NCBI GenBank assembly: GCA_029237695.1
Contig: CM055269.1
Location: 26,570,956-26,634,955 of the forward strand
Direction of reading: 5' to 3'
DNA length: 64,000 bases
DNA from: Conchocele bisecta
Lineage: Eukaryota > Mollusca > Bivalvia > Lucinida > Thyasiridae
The notes under the pieces are model-generated. The model worked only from the letters and a program-made list of their open reading frames with translations. It had not been told where the DNA came from and searched no databases. Both the position numbers and the translations under genes were made by a program. Shown here piece after piece: positions 34,001 through 38,955 of this stretch (positions are counted from its first letter, which is position 1; each line of letters opens with the position of its first letter).

Positions 34001-36163
34001 TGGCGCGGCAGAGCCTCGCCCATCCCGTTTCCTGAGCCTTGCCAGATATTTTTTCCCATTCATGGCACTATAAACCTACTATTCTCCATATATGTACCTG
34101 TATTGAAGATGAACATTCTGTTACAGGCACCGTCGTTATCGTTCCTGCCGCCCCAAATGTAGGCGGAGTCATTGTAGGCCACAGCCGAATGGCCGTATCT
34201 CTGGTAGGGGATGTGGTCAAACTGGGGGTCATCAGGGGTCACCGTCGGTATCAGTGACCAGCGGAGCGATACTGAAATATAACACACAGTGTGTGGTTAA
34301 GTAAATGCATGTGTACTTGTCACTTATGTGACACATAAGTGAGAAGTACATGTGAATTTATTTGAATTTGCAGTTATAGAAACGTGAATTTGTCTTTTAA
34401 ACCAGATGGCCATGACCAACGTATTAAACACACCGATGTATTATTGTTTGCCCTAGGTTCTCTACCAATGAAAGCACAGCATTTCATCTCAATTAATCAC
34501 ATTTTGCGACAATTTCACCAATAGCTAATAAATGTATCATTAAATGTTTCAATAAGTACAAAAGTTATACAAATATTTAGAACCAGAGGTTCTGCCTTGT
34601 TGGCATAATTTCCTGTGACGCGTAACATGTCACCGCATGTTCTCGATCGATTCTGTGTAAAACTACCAATAATGTAGTCGTATCGCAATTCAAACACATA
34701 TTTATGTGAAAGGCGGAGTAAATAATAAAATACATGAAGTTATAGATCACATAATGAATAATTAATAAAGTAATTTCTTCGCTCATTATGCTTGCACAAA
34801 ATTATTTATTAAACATTCAATATATGAACTATAACTATTACTTTATTAAAAGGTACATGCCCACTCAGTAGGCACACAATGTTCTTTATGGGAATTAAAT
34901 AAGTGTATAATTGTGTCACTATTCCACCAGTTCTAAAAATTATGACATTTACTAATATTTATTTTACTGATAGTGACGCGCGGTGGTATCAGGCTATTTT
35001 CATATGCAAATGAGTCACGATATTTTTTTAATTATTTATACTAATTAAATGTGTCACCTAAAAAAATAATATTTTCAACAGATTATAAAGTATGATCATT
35101 GCACATCAAAAAATAAATACAGAGAATAAATAGTGATGTCCGTTCGTATTTAAATGAAACACGGTTATCGCCCCTGATATCAGTGTGAAAATTTATGTCT
35201 GATATAAAATGTATAATAATGCCAATTAATAAGTGGGGTAATGGTGAATGAATGGTTATTTTGCCAGAAAATGTCTCTGATGTAAAGAACAGTTTGTGCC
35301 TACTGAGTGGGCATGTACCTTTAATATCATTGTAACAACTAGAAAATGTGTTCATAGAACAAGGATGCCGCACAAATCGCTTTGATAGTAAACAAGGGTC
35401 CAAAAGGGTCCAAAAGGTTGATGCTGATAGCTACAATATATCAAAGTCAATCCACGGAACATACTTTTGTTGGTGTTTCATCAGTTGAACAATACCACGT
35501 GATTTCCAAATCAAATGACATCAGTGTGATGCTGCAACGCAACGCAAACAAGTCCACATTCCTTTCAACGAAAAAAAATTAATAATACACATTTCTTAGT
35601 ATCAAACATTTGTCTGATATATAGAATACTTGACAAGCTGAATTTATTTCAAAATAGGTCTCTGCTTGGAAATGGTAGGAACTTCCAAGGCCTTAACCCT
35701 TAGACCGCTACACACAACAATTGTCGTCTGCTGTTGTTTTTATATCTTGTCTTATTTCTCAATAAAAACATGGTTTGACAGCACTTCAGATTCATTTCCA
35801 ATGGAAATGATTCTGAAGTGCTGTCAAAGCATGTTGTAAATTATTCTAAAGTGCTGTCAAAGCATGTTTTTGATGATAAAAATGGAAAATAGAACAGCAG
35901 ACGACAAAAAATTAAGACAGCGATTTAAGGGTTAATTTGATATTTGTCTGATAACCTCCGTATGCAATGTGTCCAGGATGGTACCTATGTTGAGGACATG
36001 AACGTCCATGGGCCGCGTACTCTCATAGTCCTCGCCGGTACAGTAGCCCCCGAAGCTGTAGATCCTCTCGTTGATGGCGACGGCGGCGTGGTTCACCCGC
36101 CGTGGACCCCCCTCCAGGTGCACCGTCCAAGTCAGCATCACGCCAACTCAATGCCTACCACAT
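18982..36163 (-). CDS. KLHDC3: KLHDC3, Kelch domain-containing protein 3, complete ten-exon gene
   Basis: A six-bladed Kelch propeller protein. In mammals it serves as a CUL2-RING ubiquitin-ligase receptor that reads glycine-ended C-degrons. Minus-strand coding exons: 36138-35985, 34271-34098, 31927-31812, 29413-29342, 27688-27475, 26246-26160, 23824-23716, 21858-21776, 20174-20096, 19045-18982. All junctions are GT..AG and phase-matched; the 1152 nt give 383 codons plus TGA. Identity rests on order and motifs: MLTWTVHLEGGPRRVNHAAV at the start, YGHSAV..WGGRND, ARDGHSACV, WRDFHTA, GRRSHSVFAYNG, RRRQCCC, and MTTNNTISRS near the end. These match my memory of vertebrate KLHDC3 (about 382 aa). 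The chain ends in Gly. Splicing was inferred, not tested. Confidence 0.97.
19091..19328. mobile_element. Family E palindromic MITE
   Basis: TGGCTGGGACTGGAAAATGG faces CCCATTTCTCCAGTCACAGC. Inner blocks are GTGCAGATCC..TCAGACTGTG and their inverse. Copies at 21878, 25903, 31521, 49228 and 52434, plus half copies. It starts 46 bp upstream of KLHDC3 exon 10. Confidence 0.8.
19557..19655. repeat. Family H single arm
   Basis: GGGGCCGTTCAAATGTAAAT then ATTTGCACTTACGAACATCT and TTTAATGAAACGGGCCCC: the right end of family H only. Confidence 0.65.
19826..20078. mobile_element. Family F hairpin MITE
   Basis: AGACACGCCATGTGATTTTC faces AAAATCACATGGCGTGTCTC. The stem holds AAATGTTCATAGAAAATGCG. It ends about 18 bp from the exon 9 donor of KLHDC3. 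Confidence 0.85.
20096..20174 (-). CDS. KLHDC3: KLHDC3 exon 9
   Basis: 79 nt. Acceptor CTGTCACTATCCAG, donor TCCG|GTTAGT. Encodes PTLKTLAQMAVIDNKLDRTY then LPLDV, matching the family's conserved C-terminal segment. Enclosed by a family F MITE (ends about 20078) and a hAT-like element (starts 20216). Confidence 0.95.
20216..20409. mobile_element. Short hAT-like element, CAGGGATTCC ends
   Basis: CAGGGATTCCACTGGCGATC to CCCCAGCGGAATCCCTG, with AAACAG directly on both sides. CAGGGNT-type tips fit hAT elements; these normally give 8 bp, so 6 visible bp is a weak duplication. The right end occurs alone near 63762-63825. The element starts 42 bp upstream of KLHDC3 exon 9. Confidence 0.7.
20540..20645. 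repeat. CCCCACCCACC hairpin
   Basis: CCCCACCCACCTGTTGTTGT and its complement enclose a stem ending GTACTGCACATTAC. A related hairpin with CCCCACCCAC tips is at 62818-62896. Confidence 0.75.
21146..21390. mobile_element. Family A MITE, right tip eroded
   Basis: TTAACCCTTAGACCGCTACTC to CAGCAGACGACAAAAAAAAT; the terminal TAAGGGTTAA is replaced by TGTAAGAGATAAG. Confidence 0.82.
21529..21740. mobile_element. Family D TTAA hairpin MITE
   Basis: TTAACCCTTTCAACCTTGG to GGGTTGAAAGGGTTAA with the ATGAGACAGCTCG stem; 36 bp from the exon 8 donor of KLHDC3. Confidence 0.85.
21776..21858 (-). CDS. KLHDC3: KLHDC3 exon 8
   Basis: 83 nt. Acceptor TGTCTGTTTCAG, donor CTTG|GTAAGT. Encodes an acidic linker ending SDLHVLDL. 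It lies between a family D MITE (ends 21740) and a family E MITE (starts 21878), only 20 bp from the latter. Confidence 0.96.
21878..22100. mobile_element. Family E palindromic MITE
   Basis: TGGCTGTGACTGGAGAAATG faces CCTCCAGTCACAGCCAC. It ends 20 bp upstream of exon 8, so it may supply that intron's branch region. Confidence 0.82.
22127..22366. repeat. Family G MITE, decayed
   Basis: TATCTTGCTAAGTACACTTT and GAGGGAGAAATTTTCATTTT, then ACTCCCTCAAATTATACTTG. One core arm is deleted. Confidence 0.7.
22390..22560. repeat. Family E fragment
   Basis: GATGTTTCAATGGTTGAATG and AGTCTTATTTCTCCACTCAC match the middle and right part of family E. Confidence 0.55.
22708..22935 (-). mobile_element. SINE fragment
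   Basis: TTAGGGTTTAACGGCCTATC and AACAGCTAAGGTCATTTAAG match the tail half of the SINE at 10650-11048. Confidence 0.65.
23111..23359. repeat. Near-perfect 249-bp palindrome
   Basis: Each arm is about 120 bp, from AAGACTAGTACTAATGTGCA to the centre AAGAATCTTATAAGAAGTAA; only a few mismatches or 1-3 nt gaps are seen. It lies in KLHDC3 intron 6. No second copy was found in the window. Confidence 0.85.
23375..23626. mobile_element. Family D TTAA hairpin MITE, best copy
   Basis: TTAACTCTTTCACCCCTAAG to GGGTTCAAAGGGTTAA, 252 bp, with both CACAAAATAGTTTTCAGACT and the GACGAGACGGCTC stem. Confidence 0.88.
23716..23824 (-). CDS. KLHDC3: KLHDC3 exon 7
   Basis: 109 nt. Acceptor TGATTGACAG, donor CCAG|GTAAAT. 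Encodes GPCARRRQCCCRIGSRVFLF then GGT. The RRRQCCC run is a hallmark of this protein. The correct frame is not the longest open one here; it was fixed by phase. Confidence 0.95.
24210..24514. mobile_element. Family G hairpin MITE
   Basis: GTAGCCTATTTCACCAACAT to TTGATGAAATCGGCTAC, complete core stem. Confidence 0.87.
24965..25105. mobile_element. Hairpin element with AGAATAGTAGGTTAGTGCC ends
   Basis: GTGAATGGGAAAAAATATCT then CGGGATGGGCGAGGCTCTGC, facing the inverse. A single arm of the same element abuts KLHDC3 exon 2 at 33990-34084. Confidence 0.8.
25344..25700 (-). mobile_element. SINE-like retroposon, second copy
   Basis: Same unit as 10650-11048. ATGGGAGCTTCAT to its left and ATGGGAGTTTCGT to its right look like a 13-bp target duplication with two changes. 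Confidence 0.72.
25903..26142. mobile_element. Family E palindromic MITE
   Basis: TGGCTGTGACTGGAGAAATG to CCATTTCTCCAATCACAGCG; 17 bp beyond the donor of KLHDC3 exon 6. Confidence 0.82.
26160..26246 (-). CDS. KLHDC3: KLHDC3 exon 6
   Basis: 87 nt between TTCTCATTTCAG and G|GTGAGT. Encodes AYNGCLYIFGGYNGVAGEHF then RDIYRYCP. Short, and identified by joining phase and by family order. A family E element ends about 17 bp beyond the donor. Confidence 0.95.
26308..26765. mobile_element. Family F fragment and GCCNGCAGG-ended inverted-repeat element
   Basis: From 26308 a family F tip (GACAAGCCATGTGATTTTGT). From about 26374 to 26765 an inverted repeat: AAGCCTGTCGGCACACGAAT and GGAGAAACTGTGGCAAAGTT face their complements. 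The right arm alone recurs at 53860-53990 and at the end of the 168-bp array (4800-4857). Confidence 0.78.
26844..27220. mobile_element. hAT-like family J element
   Basis: CAGGGCTCCAGATAAGGAAT to GCAGCTTATCTGGAGCCCTG. TATACA lies near both outer edges. Copies at 32626-33024, 58935-59266 and 61373-61703, with a left end at 51389. No transposase is visible. Confidence 0.8.
27263..27336. repeat. Short hairpin
   Basis: CGCTCAAAAATAATTTGCAT plus ACAAGAGTGATGTCA, facing TGATGTCACTCGTGTATGCA. 74 bp, in KLHDC3 intron 5. Confidence 0.75.
27475..27688 (-). CDS. KLHDC3: KLHDC3 exon 5
   Basis: 214 nt. Acceptor CATATCGCAG, donor GTCT|GTATGT. Encodes WRDFHTAIGIDSTMYIFGGR, then YTSNELYSSDIEAFDVETRT and GRRSHSV. 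It joins exon 6 through a Phe codon to give SVFAYNG. This is the longest exon and the best single landmark. Confidence 0.97.
28143..28393. mobile_element. Hairpin element, AATGGCCTTTTTGTGGAATT arms
   Basis: AATGGCCTTTTTGTGGAATT and TCGCGGGAATACTGGACGA face their complements. An AT-only loop lies between. Single right arms at 29213-29286 and 38768-38850 are almost identical to this one. Confidence 0.82.
28420..28640. repeat. Single unit of the 30340 array
   Basis: CAAGTGTCCAAATATTGAAG and CAATCCATCAAGTAATATTA match units of the array at 30470-31230. Confidence 0.7.
28971..29286. repeat. ACAAGAAACG element with GGAC run and adjoining hairpin arm
   Basis: AACAAGAAACGAGGCAAAGC, then CTAGATGGCCGTGGCCTGCA, then nine or so GGAC units, then CCGACGATATC. 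The 28143-type arm follows from about 29213. Confidence 0.7.
29342..29413 (-). CDS. KLHDC3: KLHDC3 exon 4
   Basis: 72 nt, phase 0 at both ends. Acceptor GATTTGTTTACAG, donor ACGG|GTAAGC. Encodes SDRFSDDVYSFNIESMEWTY, the outer strands of a blade with the Trp typical of Kelch repeats. Confidence 0.95.
29591..29838. mobile_element. Family A TTAA hairpin MITE, reverse orientation
   Basis: TTAACCCTACACCGCTATC to GCGGTCTAAGGGTTAA, full stem. Confidence 0.9.
29930..30225. mobile_element. Nested hairpin element, CATCAATAACAAAAG stem
   Basis: CTACTGTCTGTTCCACG faces GGAACAGACAGTAG. Inside, AGTAAGTAGTTTTTCATCAA and its complement form a second stem around TTTGATGGAATTTCATCAAA. Loose relatives at 43180-43280 and 60870-60955. 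Confidence 0.75.
30338..31460. repeat. Element with tandem units of about 165-181 bp
   Basis: Left end AACAAGAATTCCGCCACAG, as at 15296. Units carry AAGTGTTTCCGCAAAAATGT, GGTCAAGGTCATGTTAATG and AAGTGTCCAAATATTGAAGC. The TCAAGGTCA position falls at 30530, 30711, 30874 (TCAAAGTCA), 30963 (TCGAGGTCA, after a partial unit) and 31137. The right end is CCGGGGGAATAAAAAC after a GGACGAACGGAC stretch. Confidence 0.85.
31521..31757. mobile_element. Family E palindromic MITE
   Basis: TGGCTGTGACTGGAGAAATG to CCAATGTCTCCAGTCACAGC; 55 bp beyond the exon 3 donor. Confidence 0.82.
31812..31927 (-). CDS. KLHDC3: KLHDC3 exon 3
   Basis: 116 nt, acceptor CTGCCCTCAG, donor GCAG|GTACAC. Encodes PAARDGHSACVINGAMYMFG and GYEEQ, a Kelch blade. 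Notably GC-rich against its surroundings, as are the other exons. Confidence 0.96.
32026..32216. mobile_element. Small hAT-like hairpin element, 191 bp
   Basis: CAGAGCTCCAGTTAAGATGC to CACCTTAACTGGAGCTCTG, with TATAGAC directly on both sides. The core is TGGGAGTGCTTTAGAATCGT and its complement. Confidence 0.85.
32242..32613. repeat. Two small inverted repeats
   Basis: 32242-32319: TTGCTCGAAACTTCTGTTAG faces CTAACAGATGTTTTGAGCAA. 32475-32613: TGTACATGTTTGAATAGC faces GCTATTCAAACATGTACA. Confidence 0.7.
32626..33024. mobile_element. hAT-like family J element
   Basis: CAGGGCTCCAGATAAGGAAT to GCAGCTTATCTGGAGCTCTG; the interior matches 26844-27220 (CACACTACTGTTTACACATC). Confidence 0.8.
33300..33500. 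repeat. Single unit related to the 157-bp array
   Basis: GGGGGAGATAATCCATGAGC and TTTTACTTCTTACAAGAAAT match units of 36195-36770; a GGAC stretch follows. Confidence 0.65.
33784..34084. mobile_element. Family K MITE, right end lost, then a 24965-type arm
   Basis: TTAACCCATTTCATGCTGAG with the TTTGAACCGTCTCGTTGTGA stem to about 33985. Then GGCAGAGCCTCGCCCATCCC to CTACTATTCT, which ends 13 bp from KLHDC3 exon 2. Confidence 0.75.
34098..34271 (-). CDS. KLHDC3: KLHDC3 exon 2
   Basis: 174 nt, acceptor ATATTTCAG, donor ACAG|GTACAT. Encodes the second Kelch blade with YQRYGHSAVAYND and IWGGRNDNDGACN, matching the family at the same place. Joins exons 1 and 3 through split Val codons. A hairpin arm (33990-34084) ends 13 bp beyond the exon edge. 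Confidence 0.97.
34850..35325. mobile_element. Terminal-inverted-repeat element, uninterrupted copy
   Basis: GGTACATGCCCACTCAGTAG to CTACTGAGTGGGCATGTACC. AGAATAAATAGTGATGTCCG is the empty site that corresponds to the SINE insertion in the copy at 10339-11258. Confidence 0.88.
35693..35935. mobile_element. Family A TTAA hairpin MITE
   Basis: TTAACCCTTAGACCGCTACAC to CAGCGATTTAAGGGTTAA; 50 bp from the donor of KLHDC3 exon 1. Confidence 0.9.
35985..36163 (-). CDS. KLHDC3: KLHDC3 exon 1 coding (start at 36138)
   Basis: The ATG at 36138-36136 starts MLTWTVHLEGGPRRVNHAAV, the conserved N-terminus, then the first Kelch GGY. Donor ATAG|GTACCA. A good acceptor (CTTGCATTACAG) ends at 36164, so 25 nt of 5' UTR are probably in this exon with a further leader exon upstream. 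That leader begins ATGTGGTAG, a start-Trp-stop. A family A MITE ends 50 bp below the donor. Confidence 0.96.
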
Positions 36164-36194
36164 CTGTAATGCAAGATATACAAGGTTTTCAATA

Positions 36195-36770
36195 GTTACC
36201 CTTTGGGGCATCCAAGTTTCAAGTCTCTACCTATTACTGTTTGAAAGTTTTATGACAATTGCCAAGTTATAAGTCGAAAACGGGGAGATAATCCATGACC
36301 GGGGACGAATCAAAAATCGAAATTCACATTGCGCATCTACACACCATAAGGCACACACGGATTTTGAAGTCCCTACCTATTACGGTTAAAAAGTTATACT
36401 TCTTACAAGACAAAATTGGCGGATTCTAAGTCGAAAATGGGAGATAATCCATGACAGGGTTCGAATCAAATATCAAAATTCAATTTGCGCATCTACACAT
36501 CATAAGGCACACATGGATTTTGAAGTCCCTAACCTATTACGGTTAAAACGTTTTACTTCTTACAAGGCAAAATTGGCGGATTCTAAGTCGAAAATGGGAG
36601 ATAATCCATGACAGGGTTCGAATCAAATATCAAAATTCAATTTGCGCATCTACACATCATAAGGCACACACGGATTTTGAAGTCCCTAACCTATTACGGT
36701 TAAAACGTTTTACTTCTTACAAGGCAAAATTGGTGAATTCTAAGTCGAAAAGGGGGAGATAATCATGTAA
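36195..36770. repeat. Tandem array, 157-bp period
   Basis: TACGGTTAAA falls at 36381, 36538 and 36695, exactly 157 bp apart. A more diverged unit leads in. Units contain CGAAAATGGGAGATAATCCA and AATTTGCGCATCTACACAT. It lies just upstream of KLHDC3 exon 1, where a leader intron is expected. Confidence 0.88.
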
Positions 36771-38767
36771 CAAACACTGTTGTAGTCAGCAACTAAAAAT
36801 AGGAATGAGTATCGGCCATATTCACACACCAGCATTACTGCGACATACACGAATGTAATGAGCAAAGGAATGAAACTAATTATAGAAACATTTTTAAGAA
36901 TATATTATTATATTTAAATACACCCATTAACATGTTTAAAGCAATTGGATATGTTGAATAACGTCTGCAGTACGAGTATGCATGATTTTGAGTCTGGTGC
37001 CCGGGAGTAATACTCTACAGGGATACCAGGGGAACAGGGGCGGTATTTCCCGCCAGTATTTCCCGATTACTCTCAAAAGTGGGTATATATGATTTTTCCT
37101 GGGAAATATGATTTTTCCCATAATTTTTCCTGCTTTTTCAACAATTTTCAGCCAAATTCTGATTTAAGGACAATATTGGTTATTTAAATAGTTGACAGCT
37201 TGATAATAACATGTAGTTTTAATAAGAAAGGATAAACTGTTTGATCACACCCTGCTGTCAAGTATCAAATAATGTGTGGTCACTTAGAGGCTGTAAAACA
37301 ATTACACCCTTACCTGGATTACCATTCAGCAGGGATCATCTCAAAAATTAATATTAACAAGAATTCCGCCACGGAAGCGGTATCGCACCTGGCGAGGCAT
37401 TTGACCGTGTTGTGAAAAAACAATAACTTTTAACGCATTTGCCTTACAAAAACCGGACGACGCAGACGACGACGTGGGAAAAAGCGCCGACTATAGTCGC
37501 GCCTCTGCTAAAGCAGGCGCGACAATAACATGTTACCAGGGTAATGAAGGGGGGTTCTCAAAATATTAGCTTGTAGTAGACAATTTTATTATAGAATTGT
37601 ATACACATTTTTGGTCTTAGAATTTACAGATATTTTGTATTAATCCATTGATTTCTAGTATTGCACAGGCAAGATTTCTACCAGTAGAAAGTACAATGTA
37701 ATAAAACAACATATTAAAAACCAGTTGGTAGGAAATTAGCTACTAAGCATGACATTTGTTATATCACAATCCAATACAAATCATATTTCCCGGTATTTCC
37801 CGGTATTTCCCGCCGTCCTGGTGTAAACAGCATTGTGTAGTTCTGCATAAAAATCAGTCACCCTTCGCTTCTTGGAAACACAATATTTATAGAATTTATT
37901 GTATTTATAGAACAGCTCGGCAATGACGTAATGGTCGCACTCGTATGAGCCCGATGCGCGACTTTTGACGTTGTAAACAACTTGTGGAATTTTTTCAACA
38001 AATTTTACTAAAATGTTCACCTTGGCAATATATTCTTCACACTAGCATGGAAACAGCAAGCACCTGCGTGACTTACATGTATTCGCTTCAAAATCGGATC
38101 AAAAGAATGCGCTTCATTAACAGGTATTTTCATTTGTTCGATAAACTGATTGTCCGGATAACTGGTATGACCCCTGTAGTAGCCAAATTGTTCCGAAACC
38201 CATGAGATTGGCTAACGTAACGAGTTAGCGAAGTCCTTAACTTGAGCGCTTGGAAAAAAAGTAAATAATCAAAAACTTGTTATTCCTATAATAAGTTTTT
38301 ATCTGAATTTAATAGTTTTCTTACTTTTGTTTGAAATTTGCTGTTCCACATGTCGTTAGGTGTTCTGAAACTACATGTAATTGATTGAGGCTAATATTTG
38401 TGTGTCATATTGTAGAATTGTCTCTCAATAACAATATAGCGCAGTATGAACGTCAATGCCCTGCAGGTTTTTTCTATATCTGAGGGGTGGTACGATTTAC
38501 CCAAATCTACCCAAATCTTCATGTAATTACTATATTTGTTAATAAATAAAGATATACACATCATAATAACGATGTTTGGACTGTACTTCATAATATCTGT
38601 CATTAATTTGCTTATACCAGGGCCTTTTTTAATGTTTTGATGCAAAATGGAAATATTTGTACATGAAATAAAGGGAAAGTACCGCGATTAACTTATACTA
38701 GGAAGCCAAGGAATATAATCCACTTTATAATGGCTAAATGGAAATGATGATTTTTATACTAATAATT
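36771..38767. other. Non-coding stretch upstream of KLHDC3
   Basis: Apart from the element above, I see TTTCCCGGTATTTCCCG repeats near 37050 and 37780-37815. A locally CpG-rich patch lies near 37920-37980 (CGATGCGCGACTTTTGACG), which could be a promoter or leader exon. Open frames here carry no motif. Confidence 0.35.
37360..37523. repeat. Internally deleted copy of the 15296 element
   Basis: Left end ACAAGAATTCCGCCACGGA and right end GTCGCGCCTCTGCTAAAGCA are kept; the tandem units are almost all gone. Confidence 0.82.
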
Positions 38768-38955
38768 CAAGCCTTCGTCCAGTATTCCCGCGACTTTTCC
38801 AATTTATACCCCGATAAATTCCACAACAATGCCATTCATTCCTATAATAAAAAACATGACTGGGGTTTCATTTATGCTGATCGTAATGCGGATGCACAGG
38901 CTGATCTGGATCTACACTGGTCGCAAAACCCATAAACCCCATTTCTCCAGTCACC
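38768..38955. repeat. 28143-type arm and family E half
   Basis: CGTCCAGTATTCCCGCGACT to CCATTCATTCCTATAATAA, then GATGCACAGGCTGATCTGGA and CATTTCTCCAGTCACCACC. Confidence 0.75.

Noticed and set aside
37781..38205. Possible divergent exons near 38.0 kb (79-aa minus and 73-aa plus frames)
   Set aside because: No motif, no in-frame ATG with good context on the minus strand, no convincing splice partners; only noted as a possible promoter patch.
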